From Hadesarchaea archaeon (lineage in GTDB: Archaea; Hadarchaeota; Hadarchaeia; Hadarchaeales; Hadarchaeaceae): DNA of 5,189 bases. A model generated the notes under the pieces. It saw nothing but the letters and a program-made list of their open reading frames with translations. It was not told the origin of the DNA and ran no database searches. Positions 1 through 5,019 of this stretch are shown here, in pieces; position 1 is the first letter of the stretch, and each line of letters opens with the position of its first letter. The translations under genes and the position numbers were made by a program. The stretch is taken from positions 1 through 5,189 of the forward strand of contig JAUWXD010000042.1 in the NCBI GenBank assembly GCA_030616505.1, in the 5' to 3' direction.

Positions 1-701
1 AAATCATCTTCGGAACGCACCCCCGACTCAAGAATTATGCTTGGCCTCACAGTTACTGGAGGTACTGGCAAAACTGTTAACACCATCCATTCGGGCTTCG
101 CGACTTTTGGATCTATCCCGATGAGCAGAGCATCTTCATCTTTTATGTTTTCGAGCCGCTCACGCACGTCACTGGCCGCTATGCGGTTTTTGCCCTCCAT
201 GAAGGTGGTGGGTTTCTCGAATTTTATTTTCAATTGTTTTTCTCCGCAATGAGGACACTTTTCAACCATGTTGGCGCTTCGTATAGCCTGATCAGAAACC
301 TCCCACCATTTTCCGCCGCTACGCCTGAGGTCTTCTATTTGCTTGCGGAAGTCATCAAATTTTTGTGGCGACAACAAAATTCTATTGCAACTTTTGTTTC
401 TGCATATGGCGCGTAAACAGTCGTAAACCACATCCACATAACTAACGTTGATTACCACCCGCGCAAGCTCAACATGCCCAAAATGCCCAGGACATGCACC
501 AGAGCGAGCACCACATGTTCTACACCTCAGACCTGGGTCGACCACCCCGAGCCTTGAGTCCATCAACCCTCTTTCAATCGGGTAACCGTCCTCATCATAC
601 GTGTCTGCTGTGATGACTTTGGTCACCGAAATCTTGCGTATATCCTCTGGCGACATCAAGCCGAAGCTGATGCTATCGATTACCTTTGGAATTCTCATCA
701 T
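1..701 (-). CDS. rpoA1: DNA-directed RNA polymerase subunit A' (N-terminal part, runs off left edge)
   Basis: This is the N-terminal 233 residues of archaeal RNA polymerase subunit A', the counterpart of the N-terminal two thirds of bacterial beta' and eukaryotic Rpb1. It builds the clamp and, further on outside the window, the catalytic Mg site. Visible motifs are the family opening around FGLMSPEDIRK (13-23), the first clamp zinc site C60-x2-C63-x6-C70-x2-H73 within CPGHFGH, a second cysteine set C100/C105 and C149/C152, and the family signature LTVLPVPPVTVRPS (208-221). The frame is open to the left edge with no stop. Two adjacent ATGs (701 and 698) are possible starts; a seven-base Shine-Dalgarno lies 4 or 7 nt upstream of them. 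The gene follows rpoB by 9 nt in the same frame, as expected for co-translation of B and A'. The spacing C100-x4-C105 is wider than the usual C-x2-C of this site. Identification is certain. Confidence 0.97.
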   Translation of the reverse strand, partial: MMRIPKVIDSISFGLMSPEDIRKISVTKVITADTYDEDGYPIERGLMDSRLGVVDPGLRCRTCGARSGACPGHFGHVELARVVINVSYVDVVYDCLRAICRNKSCNRILLSPQKFDDFRKQIEDLRRSGGKWWEVSDQAIRSANMVEKCPHCGEKQLKIKFEKPTTFMEGKNRIAASDVRERLENIKDEDALLIGIDPKVAKPEWMVLTVLPVPPVTVRPSIILESGVRSEDD

Positions 702-705
702 ATCT

Positions 706-712
706 ATCACCT
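706..712 (-). promoter_or_regulatory. Shine-Dalgarno sequence of rpoA1, overlapping the rpoB stop codon
   Basis: The minus strand reads AGGTGAT, which pairs perfectly with the conserved 3' end of archaeal 16S rRNA (known consensus AUCACCUCC). It begins inside the TAG stop of rpoB and ends 4 nt before the first ATG (701) or 7 nt before the second (698). The overlap implies that ribosomes finishing rpoB reinitiate on rpoA1. The other starts here have much weaker matches: GAGTGAGTGA before rpoB and GGGGGAC before rpoH. Confidence 0.75.
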
Positions 713-3700
713 AAGCTCTGTCCCTCAACTTTACTCGTGGCAACATGCACAAGGACTTTAGTTCGTCCATGAGCAGCTTGAACGCATACGACATTCCGAC
801 CCCGTAAATCTCTGAGTCCTCATCACAAAACGGACAATACGCACGATCTCTGCGCTTATCATAAACAGCAAAGCCCCCGCATTTACCACATACCAACCCA
901 GTATATCGATCGGATGCATCTAGCAGACGTTCCTTCAGTAGCATCGCGGCGCCGTGGCCGATTAAACAGTCGCGCTCCATCTCTCCAAAGCGCAAACCCC
1001 CCTCACGCGCCCTGCCTTCTGTCGGCTGGTGGGTTAGAACCTGTACCGGCCCACGTGCGCGGGCGTGAAGTTTGTCAGCGACCATATGATGAAGCTTCTG
1101 ATAATAGCATACGCCTATGAAAATATCAACAGGAATCATTTCACCAGTTATCCCGTTGTATAAAACCTCCTCGCTGTTGTGATTAAACCCATAAGAATGA
1201 AGCATGTCACGTAGCTGTTTTTCAGATACTCCGCCAAAAGTCGTGCCATCAATTCGTTTTCCAGCTGATGCCCCGACTTTCCCGGCCATCATCTCAAGTA
1301 ACTGCCCCACCGACATGCGCGAGGGAATAGCATGCGGGTTTATGATTATGTCAGGTGTTATCCCATTTTCCGTAAACGGCATGTCTGCACCATTCATAAT
1401 GAGTCCTATCACTCCCTTCTGCCCGTGTCTGGACGCTATTTTGTCGCCGATCTCAGGTATTCGCATGTCCCTCACCCGGACCCTCGCGAACTTACTGCCT
1501 TCGGACGCCGTGCTGAGCATAGTCATATCTATAATTCCCGCTTCACCCGGCCTCACTCTGACCGAGCTCTCCCGGCGCCCATGTTCAACAGCGAGTCCGA
1601 ATTCGTCCATCTCCTCCAAGAACCGCGGTGGGCTCGTCCGCCCAATCAAGACATCCTCGCCGTGAACTTCAGATTCGACTTCAATTATTCCATCCCCGCC
1701 CAGGTTTCGATAAAGGCTTGCCTTAGCATAACCTCTGATTTCTTCGCTCGGAGTCTCAAACTTGTCTTCCTGTCCACCAGGGTAACGCCCTTCTTCCGCC
1801 TCATATATCCTGTAAAATGTCGTTCTCCCCATGCCGCGATCGATGGAATCCTTGCTAACTATGAGCGCATCTTCCATGTTGTAGCCGCCGTATGTCGCAA
1901 TCGCCACGACGAGATTTTGCCCCGCTGGCCTGCGGTCGAAACCTACGGCGCCCATCACCTTCGTTTTGACAAGCGACACTTGCGAGTTATGCATGAAATG
2001 CCCTCTAGTGTCTGCACGCTTGTGGATGCTAGTGGTCGTGACTCCCAGCGCTTGCTTTGCCATGTTCGCGCCGTACGTGTTACGCGGCGATTGATTGTGT
2101 TCAGCATATGGGACAAGAGCCGCGCTTATTCCCAGCATCACCAACTGACTAAGCTCAAGATTGGTATGCTCTGGGGTTAACCCATCCTCAGAAATCGCGA
2201 TGTAAGTGTTCTCTTCTTCTTCAGCGTCCAAATATTCCACAATTCCTCCTCTGATCAAATCCCGCCAAGTCATCTCCTCTGTTTCAACCTTTTTGAGAAT
2301 TTCTGGCGTCAGTTTTGATTTGCCGCCCTCAACAACGATCACTGGTCTGCGCACTCTACCTGCATCCGTGTTAATCCGTACATCGTTTGTGTCCTCCCTA
2401 TGGGCTATGTTAACCTGTTCATCTAGTGCCCCCTTCCGGCGGCGACGTTTGAGTTCCTCTGCTAGTATTTTACCTTTGTCAATTATCCCTACCAAGCGCC
2501 CATTGAGGTACACTGCACATCTTTCCTTTCGTTCACTGCCTTTCTCTATCCTTGTGACGCCGAGCTTGTGTATCAAACGCTCTGCTGGTCCCTCATCGGT
2601 CCCGGTCGATATGTCGGCCATCAACGCCAAGTTCTTGACCAGCCCACAATTGGGGCCCTCCGGGGTTTCACACGGACATAGCCTACCCCAGTGAGTCGGA
2701 TGCAAATCACGCGCTTCAAAGTGGGGCTGGCTCCTACTCAGAGGGGATACGACACGTCTAAGGTGAGAAATTGCGGCGATGTAGTTCGTCCGGTCCAAAA
2801 GTTGACTGACTCCGGTCCGCCCACCAGGCCAATTGCCTGTTGCCAACGCGTGCCTGATTCTCTCTGTCATCACATCCGCACGTGCGGCAGTTTTTAGATT
2901 AAGTTCTCTTCCCCTTGCGTGTGCCCTTTCGAGCTGGTATTTGATGTCTCTTATGAGGTTGAGAAAAGCCAACCTGACCACGTTTTCCAAGAGATCACCG
3001 GCGAGCTTCAGGCGCTTGTTCGCGTAGTGGTCCTTGTCATCTACTTCTCTCCGCCTTAGCCCGAGCTCAACTATCTGCTCCATCATTCGTCCCAAATAGT
3101 ACGCCTTGTTGACGCGATCACTCGGCTTTGAACCTATGTGGGGCAGGAGGTACCTGTCGAGAACCTCTCGTGCACGTTGCAGCCTATAGTCCCTCGTTTG
3201 CCCGATCGCTACCCTTTTTCCTATCACGTCGAGCGCGTCTTCTTGCGTTTTTACGTCAACGGCCTCTTGCAGATTTTCGAAAAGCTCGCGAACCACTTCC
3301 GGATCCTCCGACACGGCTTCGACAATCTCTTTATCGCTCTCTCGCCCCAAAGCTCGCAGGATGACGACGAATGATACCTGTCCCGGAACAGCTGGGAACG
3401 AAACGCGCAACAATCCATCTCGTTTTCGTTCAGCTACCACTAGCGCCCTGAATCCATGCCGAGTCGAGAAGACTTTTGCTACATCAGTCCCCATTCGTTC
3501 ATCGCGTTCGACTAGAATAGAATTAGACGCGAGATCCTCTTGAGCGACGATCACGCGTTCCGATCCATTAATGATGAAATAACCGCCAGGATCGATCGGG
3601 TCCTCAATAGCCTCGTTTATAAGTTGTTCCTCGTTCAATCCGTTAAGCTTACAAATTTTAGATTTGAGCATCACGGGAATTTCCCCGATATAAACACTCT

Positions 3701-4016
3701 CGAAGGGTTGCACCTTCCCGTGTTTAATAACGGCCATTTCAAGATTGATGGGTGCAGTATAGTTCAGGTTACGTAGCCTAGCCTCACTGGGGAATACCGA
3801 AGGGCGGGAACCATCAGCTTCCTTGATGGATGGGTGTCCGAGCTCCACTCGACCAAACTTTATATCGATTCCCTTGATGTCCAATTCTATGCCGCCTATT
3901 TCGCTAGTTACCTGCTGAATCCCACGGCTGATGAAATCATTGTAAGAATCGAGGTGTTGTCGTACAAGACCTCTCTCTTTAATAAAAGCATCTACAAGTG
4001 GCCAAGTGTCCTGCAT
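711..4016 (-). CDS. rpoB: DNA-directed RNA polymerase subunit B, unsplit
   Basis: This is the second-largest RNA polymerase subunit (homologue of bacterial beta and Rpb2), which forms the active-site cleft together with A'. The 1101 residues are the normal length for archaea with a single-chain B. Domains in order are the N-terminal Rpb2 domains with lobe and protrusion (about 10-400), the fork region with RRVVSPLSR (420-428) and the GRLCPCETPEGPNCGL block (444-459), Rpb2 domains 4 and 5 (about 500-640), and the hybrid-binding domain. That last domain carries NMEDA (713-717), whose acidic pair lies near the catalytic metals, and GDKIASRHGQKG (857-868). A C-terminal anchor/clamp region has a zinc ribbon C1043-x2-C1046-x14-C1061-x2-C1064. 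No intein or frameshift interrupts it. The B''/B' split of methanogens would fall near residue 500, where the chain here is continuous. Start: the ATG at 4016, 9 nt after the rpoH stop, gives the expected N-terminus, with a weak GAGTGA-type ribosome site. Stop is TAG. Confidence 0.99.
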   Translation of the reverse strand: MQDTWPLVDAFIKERGLVRQHLDSYNDFISRGIQQVTSEIGGIELDIKGIDIKFGRVELGHPSIKEADGSRPSVFPSEARLRNLNYTAPINLEMAVIKHGKVQPFESVYIGEIPVMLKSKICKLNGLNEEQLINEAIEDPIDPGGYFIINGSERVIVAQEDLASNSILVERDERMGTDVAKVFSTRHGFRALVVAERKRDGLLRVSFPAVPGQVSFVVILRALGRESDKEIVEAVSEDPEVVRELFENLQEAVDVKTQEDALDVIGKRVAIGQTRDYRLQRAREVLDRYLLPHIGSKPSDRVNKAYYLGRMMEQIVELGLRRREVDDKDHYANKRLKLAGDLLENVVRLAFLNLIRDIKYQLERAHARGRELNLKTAARADVMTERIRHALATGNWPGGRTGVSQLLDRTNYIAAISHLRRVVSPLSRSQPHFEARDLHPTHWGRLCPCETPEGPNCGLVKNLALMADISTGTDEGPAERLIHKLGVTRIEKGSERKERCAVYLNGRLVGIIDKGKILAEELKRRRRKGALDEQVNIAHREDTNDVRINTDAGRVRRPVIVVEGGKSKLTPEILKKVETEEMTWRDLIRGGIVEYLDAEEEENTYIAISEDGLTPEHTNLELSQLVMLGISAALVPYAEHNQSPRNTYGANMAKQALGVTTTSIHKRADTRGHFMHNSQVSLVKTKVMGAVGFDRRPAGQNLVVAIATYGGYNMEDALIVSKDSIDRGMGRTTFYRIYEAEEGRYPGGQEDKFETPSEEIRGYAKASLYRNLGGDGIIEVESEVHGEDVLIGRTSPPRFLEEMDEFGLAVEHGRRESSVRVRPGEAGIIDMTMLSTASEGSKFARVRVRDMRIPEIGDKIASRHGQKGVIGLIMNGADMPFTENGITPDIIINPHAIPSRMSVGQLLEMMAGKVGASAGKRIDGTTFGGVSEKQLRDMLHSYGFNHNSEEVLYNGITGEMIPVDIFIGVCYYQKLHHMVADKLHARARGPVQVLTHQPTEGRAREGGLRFGEMERDCLIGHGAAMLLKERLLDASDRYTGLVCGKCGGFAVYDKRRDRAYCPFCDEDSEIYGVGMSYAFKLLMDELKSLCMLPRVKLRDRA

Positions 4017-4025
4017 TCACTCACT

Positions 4026-4268
4026 CTATCCTTTGATTACGTGCCTGTAAAAGACGGCCTCGCCCGCAGTCTGGCTGTCGCGGGTAATTTTGAGCACGTC
4101 TCCGGGTTTGGCGTCGATTGCTTCGGCTGCTGGGTCCGAACTTTTTATCAGTGGGAGTTGGTAAAGCTGAATCTTATATCTCTCAAGAAGCTCGTTTACC
4201 TTATCCTTTGGCAATTTCTCATGTTTTGGCACCAGCACGTGCCTCCCAACGTCGAACTCCTCAGACAT
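4026..4268 (-). CDS. rpoH: DNA-directed RNA polymerase subunit H
   Basis: RpoH is the small archaeal RNA polymerase subunit that corresponds to the C-terminal domain of eukaryotic Rpb5. It sits at the lower jaw of the enzyme, near downstream DNA. Its 80 residues match the family size. The conserved features are HVLVPKHEKL (10-19), LPLIKSSDP (38-46), GDVLKITRDS (56-65), TAGE (67-70) and the terminal YRHVI (74-78). It begins 23 nt after the mature 3' end of tRNA-Lys and ends in TAG 9 nt before rpoB, the standard archaeal H-B-A' order. The leader is too short for a separate promoter outside the tRNA gene, so the message probably begins upstream of or at tRNA-Lys and is released by tRNA 3' processing (inference). 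The only ribosome-site candidate is GGGGGAC, 4 nt before the ATG. Confidence 0.97.
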   Translation of the reverse strand: MSEEFDVGRHVLVPKHEKLPKDKVNELLERYKIQLYQLPLIKSSDPAAEAIDAKPGDVLKITRDSQTAGEAVFYRHVIKG

Positions 4269-4291
4269 GTTTGTCCCCCGCGTTTCTCAGA

Positions 4292-4366
4292 CGGGCCCGG
4301 AGGGATTTGAACCCTCGACACCCGGCTTAAAAGGCCGGTGCGCTAGCCAGACTGCGCTACGGGCCC
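4292..4366 (-). tRNA. tRNA-Lys (anticodon UUU)
   Basis: A 75-nt cloverleaf folds without mismatches in the main stems: acceptor GGGCCCG/CGGGCCC, D stem GCGC/GCGC, anticodon stem CCGGC/GCCGG around the loop CTTTTAA (anticodon TTT), and T stem GAGGG/CCCTC with loop TTCAAAT. The discriminator base is G73. CCA is not encoded (TCT follows), unlike in the two neighbouring tRNAs, so it must be added after processing. There is no intron. The gene lies 86 nt after the tRNA-Asp CCA and only 23 nt before rpoH. Confidence 0.97.
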
Positions 4367-4389
4367 CCAGAAAGCGTCGTAAAATCTCC

Positions 4390-4404
4390 TTTTTATATCT
4401 TTCG
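4390..4404 (-). promoter_or_regulatory. BRE/TATA promoter of tRNA-Lys, probably also driving rpoH-rpoB-rpoA1
   Basis: The minus strand shows a purine-rich TFB-recognition-like element CGAAAGA directly followed by TATAAAAA. The centre of the TATA box is about 27 nt upstream of the tRNA-Lys 5' end, so transcription would start at or within a few bases of the tRNA. A second pair of the same form (GAAAGC then CTTAAAAG, 4427-4440) lies further upstream in the same 86-nt spacer and may be an alternative promoter. No other promoter-like sequence precedes the rpo genes, so this is the best candidate for the whole operon. The call rests on consensus match and spacing only. Confidence 0.6.
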
Positions 4405-4455
4405 TAATTTAAAATCATAGAAACTGCTTTTAAGGCTTTCTGATGTAGTCAATGG

Positions 4456-4530
4456 CGCCCTGGCCGGGATTTGAACCCGGGGCGGAGCCTCGACAGGGCT
4501 CCATGTTAGACCGGTCTACACTACCAGGGC
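4456..4530 (-). tRNA. tRNA-Asp (anticodon GUC)
   Basis: A 75-nt cloverleaf has acceptor GCCCTGG/CCAGGGC, D stem GTGT/ACAT with one G-U pair, anticodon stem GAGCC/GGCTC around CTGTCGA (anticodon GTC), and T stem CCGGG/CCCGG with loop TTCAAAT. The discriminator is G73, as expected for aspartate tRNA. CCA is encoded directly after it, at 4453-4455. It follows 5S rRNA by 41 nt; linkage of 5S rRNA and tRNA-Asp is seen in other archaea, and co-transcription is plausible. Confidence 0.97.
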
Positions 4531-4553
4531 CCAGACTAAAATTATGGTGCGTT

Positions 4554-4568
4554 GATAATAAGCTTTCC
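4554..4568 (-). promoter_or_regulatory. Possible BRE/TATA-like element of tRNA-Asp
   Basis: In the 41-nt spacer after 5S rRNA the minus strand reads GGAAAGC followed by TTATTATC. The box is centred about 27 nt upstream of the tRNA-Asp 5' end, the same geometry as the stronger element before tRNA-Lys. The TATA match is weak, and the gene may instead be read through from 5S rRNA. Confidence 0.35.
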
Positions 4569-4571
4569 AAG

Positions 4572-4697
4572 TGGGCTGGCAGCGTCTTAGGGTTCCCGTG
4601 CCCTCTCGGAACACAGTACAATCTAAATCGCTGGCATGCTTAACTTCTGGGATCTGACGAGTCCAGGTGTTACCATGCCGCTGTGGCCGCCAGCCCA
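4572..4697 (-). rRNA. rrf: 5S ribosomal RNA
   Basis: The roughly 126-nt sequence carries archaeal 5S hallmarks: terminal helix I formed by GGGCTGGC (4689-4696) and GCCAGCCC (4573-4580), the GGCCACAGCGG block, the loop B/C segment GTAACACCTGGACTCGT, and CCCAGAAGTTAAGC. Exact ends are set by helix I and may be off by a few bases. It is separated from 16S/23S here and flanked by tRNA-Tyr and tRNA-Asp, so it belongs to a 5S-tRNA unit rather than a complete rrn operon. No 16S or 23S sequence is in the window. Confidence 0.96.
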
Positions 4698-4717
4698 ATT
4701 AGTTTCTGCATCCGGGA

Positions 4718-4725
4718 CTTAAAAG
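4718..4725 (-). promoter_or_regulatory. Possible TATA-like box of 5S rRNA
   Basis: CTTTTAAG on the minus strand lies in the 32-nt spacer between the tRNA-Tyr CCA and 5S rRNA, about 25 nt upstream of the 5S 5' end and 4 nt after the CCA. Its short T-run could equally help terminate tRNA-Tyr transcription. A BRE is not evident because that position falls in the 3' end of tRNA-Tyr. Weak support. Confidence 0.3.
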
Positions 4726-4732
4726 TGAGTGG

Positions 4733-4819
4733 TCCCGCGGGCCGGATTTGAACCGGCGACATGTCGGTAGCTACCTTGGGTCTACAGCCGACCACTCTAC
4801 CAAACTGAGTTACCGCGGG
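4733..4819 (-). tRNA. tRNA-Tyr (anticodon GUA) with a 13-nt intron
   Basis: The 87-nt gene gives a 74-nt mature tRNA after removal of 13 nt. Stems are acceptor CCCGCGG/CCGCGGG, D stem ACTC/GAGT, anticodon stem GTCGG/CCGAC, and T stem GCCGG/CCGGC with TTCAAAT. Base pair C1-G72 and discriminator A73 are the tyrosine identity elements known for archaea and eukaryotes, which supports the GUA reading. CCA is encoded at 4730-4732. The anticodon loop is 20 nt long instead of 7; excising 13 nt after position 37 restores CTGTAGA. The 5' leader TGGT is fully complementary to the 3' ACCA, so the precursor could form one continuous 11-bp helix. Confidence 0.96.
4769..4781 (-). other. tRNA-Tyr intron at position 37/38
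   Basis: The 13-nt intron ACCCAAGGTAGCT sits at the canonical archaeal site one base 3' of the anticodon. A bulge-helix-bulge can be drawn. The central 4-bp helix pairs C32-G11, U33-A10, G34-U9 and U35-G8 (intron bases 8-11). Each flanking bulge has 3 nt (A36 G37 A1, and C12 U13 A38), with both cuts between the second and third bulge base, as the archaeal splicing endonuclease requires. Two of the four central pairs are G-U. Confidence 0.88.
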
Positions 4820-4843
4820 ACCAAGTAGATGTAAATTTTTGAA

Positions 4844-4858
4844 TTCTTAAGGTTTCAC
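4844..4858 (-). promoter_or_regulatory. Possible BRE/TATA promoter of tRNA-Tyr
   Basis: The minus strand reads GTGAAAC followed by CTTAAGAA, with the TATA-like box centred about 28 nt upstream of the tRNA-Tyr 5' end. It overlaps the stop codon of the small ORF before it. Position and the GAAA-containing upstream element match the other RNA genes in the cluster. Confidence 0.45.
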
Positions 4859-5019
4859 CCGATAAACTCGTGTAACCTCTGGACTGCACTCAATTTTTCT
4901 TTCTGTCCAATCTTTGCTCCTCGAGTCGCGCTTTCAAGAATCTCAATTGTTTTTTGGTAAGTTTTTCTGTCAACAGGATAAACGGTGGAACTTGGCGAGT
5001 TGAACGGAGCGAATAGCAT
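4855..5019 (-). CDS. Small hypothetical ORF (54 aa) directly after nadC
   Basis: This ORF runs from an ATG touching the nadC TAG stop to a TGA 35 nt before tRNA-Tyr. I do not recognise the product. The first 16 residues (MLFAPFNSPSSTVYPV) are proline/serine-rich. Residues 17-53 are charged and likely helical (DRKTYQKTIEIL onward, ending in LHEFI). There is no signal peptide, membrane segment or cysteine. It is in the same frame as nadC, so it is either a separate protein translated by reinitiation at TAG-ATG, a C-terminal extension reached by readthrough, or chance open sequence. No Shine-Dalgarno is visible; upstream is A-rich. A 54-codon open stretch in moderately AT-rich DNA is not strong evidence by itself, but the tight junction and plausible amino acid content favour a real gene slightly. 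Confidence 0.4.
   Translation of the reverse strand: MLFAPFNSPSSTVYPVDRKTYQKTIEILESATRGAKIGQKEKLSAVQRLHEFIG

Noticed and set aside
1332..2180. 282-codon open frame on the plus strand inside rpoB, and several shorter plus-strand frames at 1204-1665, 2206-2694 and 3834-4310
   Set aside because: They lie entirely or mostly antisense to confidently identified rpoB/rpoH, have low-complexity or cysteine/serine/arginine-rich shadow compositions, and match no family I recognise.
711..4016. Intein or intron in rpoB
   Set aside because: The protein has normal length and continuous conserved motifs. No splicing-domain motifs or long insertion are visible.
4304..4314. T-loop of tRNA-Lys (TTCAAAT) acting as an internal TATA box for rpoH
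   Set aside because: The spacing to the rpoH start would be possible, but this sequence is dictated by tRNA structure and no purine-rich BRE precedes it. The promoter before tRNA-Lys is much better.
4367..4452. Small RNA or leader peptide in the tRNA-Asp to tRNA-Lys spacer
   Set aside because: The 86 nt are AT-rich with BRE/TATA-like boxes and no convincing ORF or stable hairpin. A promoter explains them.
4430..4698. Short frames of 60-63 codons on both strands between tRNA-Lys and tRNA-Tyr
   Set aside because: They cross tRNA-Asp and 5S rRNA genes, which fully explain the sequence.
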